Shown: piece after piece, positions 17,072 through 25,572 of the stretch
Numbering within the stretch: position 1 is the first letter of the stretch
Layout: the number at the start of each line of letters is the position of its first letter
Assembly (NCBI RefSeq): GCF_005405925.1
Contig: NZ_BJHV01000001.1
Location: 9,548,001 to 9,612,000, forward strand
Origin: Streptomyces antimycoticus
Lineage (GTDB): Bacteria; Actinomycetota; Actinomycetes; Streptomycetales; Streptomycetaceae
Direction of reading: 5' to 3'
Length of the DNA: 64,000 bases
Notes under the pieces: generated by a model
Databases searched by the model: none
What the model was told of the DNA's origin: nothing
Seen by the model: the letters and a program-made list of their open reading frames with translations, nothing else
Made by a program: the position numbers and the translations under genes

Positions 17072-17602
17072 GTGACTGGTCTCAACAAGGGGCTTCGGAA
17101 AATCGAGGTGGCGCTCAAGTGGGATCCGAGTCCCACCGGTGAGCCGCCCCATGATCTCGACATCGTGGCGGGGACGTACCGCGCCGCCGATCCGTACGGT
17201 GAGCCCGCGTATCTCGTCCACTTCGACAGCCGCTCACCGGACGGCACCATCAACCTCAACAGGGACAGCCGCACCGGTCAGGGCCTTGGCACCGACGAGT
17301 CCATGACCCTCGAACTCGAACGGCTGTCGTCCGAATACTCGCGAGTGGTCGTCGGGATAGTCATCCAGCCGAGCTCGGGACGGAAGGCGTTCGGAGATGT
17401 ACCGAACACCAGCGTCCGGATTCTCAACGGATACACCGAGCTCATTAACAGCGACTTCACCGGTGTCGCAGAAGCCACTGCCGCCACGGTAGCGGTATTC
17501 ACCCGGGACGACTCGGGGGAATGGGGAATGCAGAGCGCTATTCGTGGATTTGACACGGATCCCGAAGAGTTTGGGCGGCTCATGGGCCAGGACTATTCCT
17601 GA
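17072..17602 (+). CDS. TerD-domain protein
   Basis: This 176-residue protein starts at GTG 17072 behind GGGAAGGGAAG. It begins LNKGLRKIEVALKWDPSP and contains DLDIVAGTYRA and the DRTG-like calcium loop DSRTGQGLGTDE, matching the TerD/CABP family. Members bind calcium and are linked to tellurite resistance, stress response and differentiation in Streptomyces. The gene is alone rather than in a ter operon. Confidence 0.88.
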   Translation: MTGLNKGLRKIEVALKWDPSPTGEPPHDLDIVAGTYRAADPYGEPAYLVHFDSRSPDGTINLNRDSRTGQGLGTDESMTLELERLSSEYSRVVVGIVIQPSSGRKAFGDVPNTSVRILNGYTELINSDFTGVAEATAATVAVFTRDDSGEWGMQSAIRGFDTDPEEFGRLMGQDYS

Positions 17603-17628
17603 GAGTCCCGGCGACCGGGGTCCGGTGT

Positions 17629-17667
17629 GGCGCGCGGCCCGCACGGTGAAGGTGCGGGCCGCGCGCC
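17629..17667. terminator. Strong bidirectional hairpin terminator
   Basis: GGCGCGCGGCCCGCAC pairs perfectly with GTGCGGGCCGCGCGCC, a 16-base stem with a seven-base loop between the convergent TerD gene and the membrane-protein gene. Confidence 0.9.
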
Positions 17668-17695
17668 GATTCCGGACATCGGGTCAGATATCGGG

Positions 17696-18562
17696 TCAGG
17701 CGTCGTTCGGCGGGCGGCCCGGGAAGCGCGGCCCCCGGGTGAGGGTGTAGCCGCCCACCCCGGCGAGCGCCGCCAGCGCCGCGCCGATCACGGTCCACAC
17801 CCATCGGTCCGACCACCAGCCGGAGCCCCAGTCGTCCTCCGGCTCGGCGACCGCGTGCGGGATGCCCCCGTCCTTGTCGTCAGCGGAATCCGCGGAATCC
17901 GAGGACGCGTCGCCCGACGGCTCGGAGTCCGTGCCGGAGTCCGTGCCGGACCGCAGCACCGGATTGAGCGGGGTCACATCCCCGCCGTCGGCGTGCGCCC
18001 CGCCCGCCTCCGGTACGGACGCCTCCACCTCGGCGTCGATCGGCAGCCCGAGGTCCTCGGCGGGCAGATCGACGACGGTGAGCCGCACGTAATAGGCGCC
18101 CTGCAGAGGGTCGTTGGCCCAGCGCTCGGACCAGGACCGCACCTGGCGCAGGGTGCAGCTCACGGTGACCGACCCGTCCTGCTGGGCCGCCCTGCGCGCC
18201 GGGGTGCCCGAGGCGCACGGCTGGTGGCGGCGCAGACCGTCGTAGACATCGAGCTGCCAGGTGGCGCTGCCGTGCCGGCTGGCAGCGTCGGGCAGCTTCA
18301 GCTCCGCCTCGACCTTGGGGATCTGCCCGGCGGCGGCCGGGAACACCCAGTACAGATAGTCGCCGGTGGAGGCCGCCGCGGTGGCCCTCTGACCGGGCTT
18401 GATCTCGGTGGCGGTACGGAAGTTGGTGCCCGCCTCGGTGGGGGCGCCGTCCTTCTTGTCGGCCGCGCTGTCCGTGCCGTCCGCGGCGGCCGGGACGGCG
18501 GCGGTCAGCCAGGCGGCGGCACACAGGGTGAGCGCGGCGCCCACGGTACGCAGGGCTCGCAT
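17696..18562 (-). CDS. Exported membrane-anchored protein coupled to the VWA protein
   Basis: This 288-residue protein starts at ATG 18562, whose A is shared with the stop of the VWA gene (TGATG), so translation is coupled. It has a signal peptide (cleavage near AAADG, about residue 29), a beta-rich extracellular domain of about 170 residues with two cysteines, an Asp/Ser/Gly-rich spacer, and one transmembrane helix near the C-terminus (WTVIGAALAALAGVGGYTL). The same topology as its partner suggests a surface complex. I do not recognise a named family. Confidence 0.85.
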   Translation of the reverse strand: MRALRTVGAALTLCAAAWLTAAVPAAADGTDSAADKKDGAPTEAGTNFRTATEIKPGQRATAAASTGDYLYWVFPAAAGQIPKVEAELKLPDAASRHGSATWQLDVYDGLRRHQPCASGTPARRAAQQDGSVTVSCTLRQVRSWSERWANDPLQGAYYVRLTVVDLPAEDLGLPIDAEVEASVPEAGGAHADGGDVTPLNPVLRSGTDSGTDSEPSGDASSDSADSADDKDGGIPHAVAEPEDDWGSGWWSDRWVWTVIGAALAALAGVGGYTLTRGPRFPGRPPNDA

Positions 18563-19830
18563 CAGTTGGACCTCCAGACGGTGACACGCCAGCGGGTCAG
18601 CCAGCCCCACAGCAGCCCCGCGAGCAGCCCGCCCACGGTGAGCACGCCCAGCAGCATCCAGCCGCGGCCCAGGCCGAAGGCGGCCACATCGGCGGGCGGA
18701 TCGTCGTTGCCGACCACATCGACGGCGAGCTCCACCGGAAGGCCCGGAGCGCGCTTGACGGAAGCGGGTGCGGAGAAGGACTGGCTCAGCTCCAGGCACA
18801 CCGTTCGCGCGGTCTCGTCCTCGTCGTCGTCCACATCCGCGACCGGATAGCGCAGCCCGCTGGAGAGGACGTCCGTACGGCCGCTGCCCGCCTCACTGCC
18901 GCGCACCAGCTCCCGGCCACCCGGGGTCATCGCCCGCAGCAGCACGCCGTAGTCCGGGTCGACGGCGCGGTCCACGGCCACGCTCGCCGAGGCCCGCAGC
19001 TCCTGACCGGGCGCCACGCGCATCCGGTACCGGCGGTGTTCGCCGAAGCTCTCCCGGTCGCTGTAGAGGCCGGAGCCCAGGTACGGGGCCTTCGCGCACT
19101 GTGCGGCGCCCCGCACCGGCGTGGGCGTCTGCACGGGGGTGTCGGCGGAGCGCCGGACCAGCTGCTTGATACGGCTGGAGAGCTGGTCCCGGTGCTGGAT
19201 CGCCGTATAGGTGCCACCGGTGGCCTCGGCGATGCAGCTGAGCTGCTCGCGGACCTTGCGGTCCAGCGTCAGCCCGAGCGTGTCGACGACCAGGTGGGTT
19301 CCCTGGGCGGCCAGTTCCCGGGCCACATCACACGGGTCGGGCTGACCGCAGGAGTCCTCGCCGTCCGTGATCAGCACGATGCGGCGGGTCCCGTCGCCGC
19401 TGGAGAGGTCCTTGGACGCGCCGCGCAGCGCGAGCCCGATGGGCGTCCAGCCGGTGGGGCGCAGTGTGGCGACGGCTGCCTTGGCCTCGGTGCGGTCCAC
19501 CTGGCCCACCGGGTAAAGCTGCTCGCTGTCCCGGCAGCCGGCCACGCGGTCCTTGCCCGGGTAATTGGCGCCGAGGGTGCGGATGCCCAGCCGCACCTCC
19601 TCGGGAGTGGCGTCCAGCACCTCGTTGAACGCCTGTTTCGCTGCCGCCATCCGGGTGTCGCCGTCGACGTCGCGGGCCCGCATGGAGCCGCTGACGTCGA
19701 GCACCAGTTCGATCTTCGGGGAATCGGCAGCCGGTTCGCCGGCCATGGCGGCGGGAGGGGATATCAGGCCGCAGGCGAGGGCCGCGAGGAGCCCCAACGC
19801 GCCTGTTGCCAGACGTTTCTTTATGATCAC
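18562..19830 (-). CDS. Secreted, membrane-anchored VWA-domain protein
   Basis: This 422-residue protein has a signal peptide (about residues 1-30). A von Willebrand A domain follows, with MIDAS motif DVSGSM at about 45, a Thr in RPTGWTPIG and LITDGEDSCG. A second beta-rich region and a C-terminal helix (GWMLLGVLTVGGLLAGLLWGW) end in a short basic tail. The VWA fold binds a divalent cation and usually mediates protein-protein contacts. It is translationally coupled to the downstream anchored protein. The pair probably acts at the cell surface. Confidence 0.88.
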   Translation of the reverse strand: MIIKKRLATGALGLLAALACGLISPPAAMAGEPAADSPKIELVLDVSGSMRARDVDGDTRMAAAKQAFNEVLDATPEEVRLGIRTLGANYPGKDRVAGCRDSEQLYPVGQVDRTEAKAAVATLRPTGWTPIGLALRGASKDLSSGDGTRRIVLITDGEDSCGQPDPCDVARELAAQGTHLVVDTLGLTLDRKVREQLSCIAEATGGTYTAIQHRDQLSSRIKQLVRRSADTPVQTPTPVRGAAQCAKAPYLGSGLYSDRESFGEHRRYRMRVAPGQELRASASVAVDRAVDPDYGVLLRAMTPGGRELVRGSEAGSGRTDVLSSGLRYPVADVDDDEDETARTVCLELSQSFSAPASVKRAPGLPVELAVDVVGNDDPPADVAAFGLGRGWMLLGVLTVGGLLAGLLWGWLTRWRVTVWRSN

Positions 19831-19998
19831 CGGCGCATCTTATGGAGCTTCATCTGACGGATCCAAAAGCCCGGCCACCGCGGCCGGGGGCATACCGCGC
19901 CGGGTGTACGGCAGGTGGCCGGGTACTCCCCCGGGAGGGGACGAGAATCCGTCTGGTGTCAGCTCCGGCGTTCGCATCCTCCTCTTAGGGTTGCGGGT

Positions 19999-22803
19999 AT
20001 GGATCTCCGAAAGACCCGGCTGCGGGGCCGTCGCCTGGCCGCCGCCGTGGCCGCCGCGGCCGTCCTCGCGGGCGCGGGCACCTGGGCGGCCGCCGCCTCC
20101 GACGACCGGCCGGCCGTGCACCGCCAGGACCGCGTGCTGGACATGCCGGGGGCACGCATCGACACCTCGTACTTCACCTCGGGCTCCGGCCGCAGGCCCG
20201 CGGTCCTGCTCGCCCACGGTTTCGGGGGCAGCAAGGACGACGTACGCGACCGGGCCGAGGAGCTGGCCCGCGACGGGTACGCCGTGCTCACCTGGTCGGC
20301 GCGTGGATTCGGCAGATCCACGGGGAAGATCGGGCTGAACGACCCGGACCATGAGGTGGCCGATGCCCGGCGGCTGATCGACTGGCTGGCGAAACGCCCC
20401 GAGGTGCGGCTCGACGGCCAGGGCGACCCCCGGGTGGGCGTCGCCGGCGCCTCCTACGGCGGGGCGATCTCCCTGCTCGCGGCCGGATACGACCGCCGGG
20501 TGGACGCCATCGCGCCCGAGATCACCTACTGGAACCTCGCCGACGCGCTCTTCCCGAACGGTGTCTACAAAAAGCTCTGGGCCGGGCTGTTCTTCACCAC
20601 CGGCTCGGCCGACTTCTCCCAGGCCCAGGGAGACCAGGAGGACGCGAACGGCGGGGGAGGAGCGGGCGGCGGAATGGGCCAGTCGGGCCCGGGAGGCGCG
20701 AACGACGGGGCGGGCCAGGGGGTCCGGGCAGACCCCGGAGACACGAACGGCACAGGGGACGAGAGTGGCGGGAAGACCCTGGGAGGCCAGGGCTGCGGTC
20801 GCTTCGAGAAGCGGCTGTGCGAGATGTACGAGCGGGTCGCGGTCGCCGGAAAGCCCGACGCCGCCGCCCGCCGGCTGCTCGAGGCCCGCAGCCCGTCCGC
20901 CGTCGCCGGTCGGATCAAGGTCCCCACGCTGATCCTCCAGGGGCAGGTCGACTCCCTCTTCCCCCTCGGCCAGGCCGATGAGATGGCGAAGTCGATCCGG
21001 GCCACCGGGGCGCCGGTCGCCGTCGACTGGACGGCCGGCGGACATGACGGCGGCGACCGCGAGACCTCGCGCGTGGCGGCGCGCACCCACGCCTGGTTCG
21101 ATCGCTACCTCAAGGGCGACAAGGGCACCGACACCGGGCCCGCCTTCCGGATCAGCCGCACCGGCGGCATCGACACCACCAACGGCGCGGTCCAGCTGCG
21201 CGGCGCCGACGGCGACCGCTACCCGGGCCTGGGCGACGGCGCCCGGAAGGTGGCACTGCCCGGACGCGAGCAGTCGTTCGCCAACCCGCCCGGGGCGGGG
21301 CCGCCCTCCATCTCCACGGTGCCGGGCGTGGCCGGGCTGTCCCAGGCGTCCTCGCTCGGCGTCGGCCTCTCCCTCGACGTCCCGGGCCAGTTCGCGCGGT
21401 TCGACTCGGCGCGGCTGGACCGGCCCCTGCGTATCACCGGATCGCCCGAGGTGACGGTGCGGGTCAAGGCCGACACGGACGACGCCGTCCTGTTCGCCAA
21501 GGTCTACGACGTGGGACCGGACGGCCGGCAGGTGCTGCCCGAGCAACTGGTCACGCCGCTGCGCGTCACCGGCGCGGAGCAGGGCCGTACCGTCACCGTC
21601 CGGCTGCCCGCCGTCGACCACGAGCTCATCGCGGGCCATCGGCTGCGGCTCGTCCTCGCCTCCACCGATCTCGGCTACGCCTCCCCGACCGAGCCCGCCA
21701 CCTACACGGTCGGGCTCGTGGACGGCGGTTTGACGGTTCCCACCGCGCCCGCGGTGCACACCCAGCCCGCCCCGCTGCCCGCCTGGGTGTGGGGGCTGCC
21801 GCTCGCCGCGGCCGTGGTGGCGCTCGGGCTGGTGCTGACCGGCAGGCGGCGTACGGCCACTCCCGCGCCCGATCCCGAACTGGCCGAGGTGCCCCTGCAG
21901 ATCACCGGTCTCAGCAAGCGCTACGCCAAGTCCGCCGACCGCTACGCGGTACGCGAGCTGTCCTTCCGCGTCGAGAAGGGGCAGGTGCTCGGGCTGCTCG
22001 GGCCCAACGGCGCGGGCAAGACCACCACCTTGCGCATGCTGATGGGGCTCATCGCCCCCGACGAGGGCGAGATCCGTGTCTTCGGCCAGGCCATCAGGCC
22101 CGGCGCGCCCGTGCTCTCCCGCGTCGGCGCCTTCGTCGAGGGGGCGGGCTTCCTGCCGCATCTGACCGGCAGCGCCAACCTGGAGCTGTACTGGCGGGCC
22201 ACCGGCCGTCCCGCCGCCGACGCCCATATCGAGGAGGCGCTGGAGATCGCGGGCCTGGGCAGCGCGCTGGAGCGTGCGGTGCGCACCTACTCCCAGGGCA
22301 TGCGGCAGCGGCTCGCCATCGCCCAGGCCATGCTGGGCCTGCCCGATCTGCTGATCCTCGACGAACCGACCAACGGCCTCGACCCGCCGCAGATCCGCGA
22401 GATGCGCGAGGTGATGATCCGGTACGCCGCCGAGGGGCGCACCGTGATCGTCTCCAGCCATCTCCTGGCGGAGGTCGAGCAGTCCTGCACCCATCTGGTC
22501 GTCATGGACCGGGGCCGGCTCATCCAGGCGGGCCCGGTCGGCGAGATCACCGGTAACGGCGGCAGTGTGCTGGTGGGCCACGACGGCGAGCTGAGCGACG
22601 TCCACGTCGACAAGGTGAACGCGCTGCCCGGTATCGCCTCCGCCGCCCGCACCGCCGACGGACTGCTCGTCCAGCTCGACGGGACCACCCCGGCGCGCCT
22701 GCTCGCCGAACTGGTGCGGCTGGAGATCCCGGTGACCAGCTTCGGGCCCAACCGGCGCCTGGAAGACGCCTTCTTGACGCTGATTGCAGGAGGATCCGCG
22801 TGA
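19999..22803 (+). CDS. Exported alpha/beta-hydrolase fused to an ABC transporter ATPase
   Basis: This 934-residue protein starts at ATG 19999. Residues 1-35 form a signal/anchor. The hydrolase (about 50-580) resembles X-Pro dipeptidyl-peptidase/CocE (S15) enzymes: nucleophile GASYGG (Ser about 152), acid in GQVDSLFP, His in GGHDGG, and a jelly-roll-like C-terminal part. A Gly/Asn/Asp-rich insert lies in the cap region. A transmembrane helix (AWVWGLPLAAAVVALGLVL, about 593-612) leads to a complete cytoplasmic ATPase: Walker A GPNGAGKTTT (about 668), signature YSQGMRQR, Walker B LLILDEP. The stop overlaps the permease start. The design puts hydrolysis outside and ATPase inside on one chain. Confidence 0.92.
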   Translation: MDLRKTRLRGRRLAAAVAAAAVLAGAGTWAAAASDDRPAVHRQDRVLDMPGARIDTSYFTSGSGRRPAVLLAHGFGGSKDDVRDRAEELARDGYAVLTWSARGFGRSTGKIGLNDPDHEVADARRLIDWLAKRPEVRLDGQGDPRVGVAGASYGGAISLLAAGYDRRVDAIAPEITYWNLADALFPNGVYKKLWAGLFFTTGSADFSQAQGDQEDANGGGGAGGGMGQSGPGGANDGAGQGVRADPGDTNGTGDESGGKTLGGQGCGRFEKRLCEMYERVAVAGKPDAAARRLLEARSPSAVAGRIKVPTLILQGQVDSLFPLGQADEMAKSIRATGAPVAVDWTAGGHDGGDRETSRVAARTHAWFDRYLKGDKGTDTGPAFRISRTGGIDTTNGAVQLRGADGDRYPGLGDGARKVALPGREQSFANPPGAGPPSISTVPGVAGLSQASSLGVGLSLDVPGQFARFDSARLDRPLRITGSPEVTVRVKADTDDAVLFAKVYDVGPDGRQVLPEQLVTPLRVTGAEQGRTVTVRLPAVDHELIAGHRLRLVLASTDLGYASPTEPATYTVGLVDGGLTVPTAPAVHTQPAPLPAWVWGLPLAAAVVALGLVLTGRRRTATPAPDPELAEVPLQITGLSKRYAKSADRYAVRELSFRVEKGQVLGLLGPNGAGKTTTLRMLMGLIAPDEGEIRVFGQAIRPGAPVLSRVGAFVEGAGFLPHLTGSANLELYWRATGRPAADAHIEEALEIAGLGSALERAVRTYSQGMRQRLAIAQAMLGLPDLLILDEPTNGLDPPQIREMREVMIRYAAEGRTVIVSSHLLAEVEQSCTHLVVMDRGRLIQAGPVGEITGNGGSVLVGHDGELSDVHVDKVNALPGIASAARTADGLLVQLDGTTPARLLAELVRLEIPVTSFGPNRRLEDAFLTLIAGGSA

Positions 22804-23654
22804 GCTCCCTGTCCCAGGTCGCGCCCGGCTACCGGGCCCATCACACCCTGCCGCTGCGGGTCGAGGCCGTACGGCAGCTACGCCGCCGCCGGACCCTGGT
22901 CATGGCGCTGGTGCTGGCGCTGCTGCCGTTCGTCCTCGTCGCCGCGTTCGCCATCGGCGGCACCCCGGAGGGGCGGGAGGACCGGGTCACCCTGATGACC
23001 ACGGCCACCGCCTCCGGAGCCAACCTCGCAGCCACCGCGCTATTCGTCTCGGCCGCCTTTTTGCTGGTGGTGCCGGTGGCGCTGTTCTGCGGTGACACCG
23101 TGGCCTCCGAGGCCAGCTGGTCCTCGCTGCGCTATCTGCTGGCCGCGCCCGTGCCCCGGGCCCGGCTGCTGGGGAGCAAGCTGGCGGTGGCCCTCGCGTT
23201 CAGCGCGGCCGCCATGGTGCTGCTGCCGCTGGTCGCGCTCGCGGTGGGCACCGCCGCATACGGCTGGGGACCGCTGCGGATGCCCACGGGCGGTGAACTG
23301 CCGATCGGGGACGCCCTCGTCCGGCTCGCCCTCGTGGTGCTGTACATCTTCCTGTCCCAGCTGGTCACGGCCGCCCTCGCGTTCTGGCTCTCGACCGTCA
23401 CCGACGCGCCGCTGGGCGCGGTGGGCGGCGCGGTGGGGCTCACCATCGTGGGCAATGTGCTGGACGCGGTCACGGCGCTCGGCTCCTGGCGCGACTTCCT
23501 GCCCGCGCACTGGCAGTTCGCGTGGGCGGACGCACTCCAGCCCCATATGGAATGGGGCGGAATGGTGAAGGGCGTCTCGGTGTCCGTCGCCTATGCGCTG
23601 GTGCTCCTCGCGTTCGCCTTCCGTGGCTTCGGCCGCAAGGACGTGGTGTCCTAG
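22800..23654 (+). CDS. ABC-2-type transporter permease
   Basis: This 284-residue protein starts at GTG 22800 within the GTGA overlap of the upstream gene. It has about six hydrophobic segments, beginning LVMALVLALLPFVLVAAF, and the cytoplasmic stretch EASWSSLRYLLAAPVPRARLLGSK typical of ABC-2 permeases. It is the membrane partner of the fused ATPase. Substrate and direction are unknown, but ABC-2 types usually export. Confidence 0.9.
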   Translation: MSSLSQVAPGYRAHHTLPLRVEAVRQLRRRRTLVMALVLALLPFVLVAAFAIGGTPEGREDRVTLMTTATASGANLAATALFVSAAFLLVVPVALFCGDTVASEASWSSLRYLLAAPVPRARLLGSKLAVALAFSAAAMVLLPLVALAVGTAAYGWGPLRMPTGGELPIGDALVRLALVVLYIFLSQLVTAALAFWLSTVTDAPLGAVGGAVGLTIVGNVLDAVTALGSWRDFLPAHWQFAWADALQPHMEWGGMVKGVSVSVAYALVLLAFAFRGFGRKDVVS

Positions 23655-23726
23655 CCGGCCACGGGGGCACGGGGCACGAGGCACGAGGCCACGGGGGCAC
23701 AGGGCCACGGCCGTCGGGCGCCCCGG

Positions 23727-24908
23727 TCAGTAGTCCTTGAGCGGGTAGGAGTTGACCACCTCGTAGAAGCCGTCACCGATATCGGTCGGGTTGGTGTCGG
23801 GCTCCTGCCCGGGCGAGGCGGTCTCCGCGTCCTTCCGCGCCTTGTGGTCCAGCGCGATCTGCTGGTTGGCCGCCACATAGCCCCGCAGCTCGCGCTCGTA
23901 GGCGGCGAAGGCCGCGGTGTGGTCGCCGCCCGCGGCCTTCAGCTCGCCCGCCAGGACATAGGCGCCGATTATGGCCACGCTGGTGCTCTGCCCGGACATC
24001 GGCGAGCCGCAGTAACCGGCGTCGCCGACCAGGGCCACCCGGCCACGGGACCAGGAGTCCATATGGATCTGGGCCGCCACGTCGAGGTGGAAGTCGGGCG
24101 CCCCCCACATGTACTCCAGCAGCCGTGGCATCTCCCAGCGCGCGTCCTTGTGCCGCTCGGCCACCAGCCGCTTCTGATCCGAGACGGTCCGGGAGCCGAG
24201 GAACGCGGCGGGCGGTTCGTCCGAGTCGATGCCGATGTAGACCCGGACCTCGGTGTTCTCGCGGACACTCATCACCATGCCGCCCCAGACGTCGCCGGGC
24301 ATCTGGTAGATGACCTCCCAGCGGTCGAGGCCCAGATAGTTCGGTGCCGTCCACACGCCCAGATAGCCGCCCATATGGTGAAGGAACTGCTCCTCCGGGC
24401 CGAAGACCAGCGCCCGGGTGGAGGAGTGCACCCCGTCGGCCGCCACCACGATGTCGAAGGCGCGCGAACCGCCCCGGTGGAAGGTGACCGCCACCTCATC
24501 GGGTCCCTGGGCGAGCGAGGCGATCGAATCGTTGAAGAGGTACTCGATCCCGTCGCCGCCCGCGGCCAGCAGAACCGAGGACAGATCGTCCCGGAGAATC
24601 TCCACGTCGGGGCTGTCGAGCCGGCCGCCGCTCGCGGTGCGCTCGGTGGTGCTGAACAGCTCCTTTCCGTCGCCGTCGACCATCGACATACCGCGCAGCC
24701 CGGTGCGGTGCGCCCGGATCTCCTCCAGCACACCCATGCGCGCGCACACCTCCAGCGCCGGGCCTCGTACGTCGATCGCCTGTCCGCCCGGGCGCGGCCC
24801 CGCGGCGCGCTCCACCACGGTGACCTGGAAGCCATGGCGGTCCAGCCAGTAGGCGAGGGCGGGCCCGGCGATACTGGCGCCGGAAATCAGGACCCGGGTA
24901 TTGCGCAT
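23727..24908 (-). CDS. FAD-dependent monooxygenase
   Basis: This 393-residue aromatic-hydroxylase-type flavoprotein starts at ATG 24908, after GGAAGGGA. The N-terminal Rossmann motif is SGASIAGPALAYWL, the DG motif is VVAADGVHSSTRAL, and the second FAD motif is RVALVGDAGYCGSPMSGQSTS. Length and motifs match the PHBH/TetX-like single-component group, which uses NAD(P)H and oxygen on aromatic or polycyclic substrates. No related pathway gene is next to it, so the substrate is unknown (antibiotic modification or resistance is possible). Confidence 0.88.
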   Translation of the reverse strand: MRNTRVLISGASIAGPALAYWLDRHGFQVTVVERAAGPRPGGQAIDVRGPALEVCARMGVLEEIRAHRTGLRGMSMVDGDGKELFSTTERTASGGRLDSPDVEILRDDLSSVLLAAGGDGIEYLFNDSIASLAQGPDEVAVTFHRGGSRAFDIVVAADGVHSSTRALVFGPEEQFLHHMGGYLGVWTAPNYLGLDRWEVIYQMPGDVWGGMVMSVRENTEVRVYIGIDSDEPPAAFLGSRTVSDQKRLVAERHKDARWEMPRLLEYMWGAPDFHLDVAAQIHMDSWSRGRVALVGDAGYCGSPMSGQSTSVAIIGAYVLAGELKAAGGDHTAAFAAYERELRGYVAANQQIALDHKARKDAETASPGQEPDTNPTDIGDGFYEVVNSYPLKDY

Positions 24909-25572
24909 GGTGTTGTCCCTTCCGAATTCAACCACCGAATGTGGTGCCTGGAAAAAGACTGGCCGCAGGTACCGACACCGCACCGACGTGGCGCCGACGC
25001 CGGGTCGATGACCCGCCGAGCCCCACCGACGCCGTACCGACAGGGCTCCGACACCCCCGCGTCGTGGGGAAGTTGAGACCGGTGGCGATCGGCCCTCGGC
25101 ACGCGGAACTCTCTCATCGGTTAATGAGAGTGTTACTTCGATGTGTTGTGTGGTTCCGTAGTGATCGATGAGACTAAGGATTCCGACCGGTCAGCCCAAA
25201 AGATCGGTCGGCCCGCACTGGTGACGTTCGGTCCGCCCCCACGATCCGAACAGGATGGGACCTTATGCGCAATTCGCTGGAGCACGTTCGCGTGTCCCCC
25301 GCCGCCGTCACGTCCGTCTGCCCGAGACCCCGCCGGAGACCTCACCTCTCCCCGCGCGGATCGGCCATGGTCGCGGCGTAGCCGCCTCTCAGCACTCACC
25401 GAACGGCGGATCGCCCCGGCCTTCCCGGCGACGCCGTGCTCCGGCCTGCCCGTAGAGGCGTGCCCATGCAGGCATGCCCGCGGGCCACGTGGTCTGCCCT
25501 GACCCCGGCCGGAATGTCCGCGCGCCCACGGCCCGTTCGGTGACGCACGTCTTCCAGAAAGGAACCACTCAG
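24909..25572. other. Long divergent intergenic region, no gene seen
   Basis: This stretch of 664 bases separates the divergent monooxygenase and glycosyltransferase genes. Part of it (about 25080-25200) is markedly less GC-rich than its surroundings and holds the palindrome at 25111, consistent with promoters. Short open frames present here lack convincing ribosome sites and codon bias. Confidence 0.5.
25111..25130. promoter_or_regulatory. Perfect inverted repeat CTCTCAT-cggtta-ATGAGAG
   Basis: The seven-base arms and six-base spacer fit a TetR/MarR/PadR-type operator. It lies about 200 bases upstream of the monooxygenase and 440 upstream of the glycosyltransferase. No regulator gene adjoins it. 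Confidence 0.5.

Noticed and set aside
19840..22605. 921-codon minus-strand frame opposite the hydrolase-ABC fusion
   Set aside because: Composition typical of antisense high-GC frames; sense strand has complete catalytic and Walker motifs.
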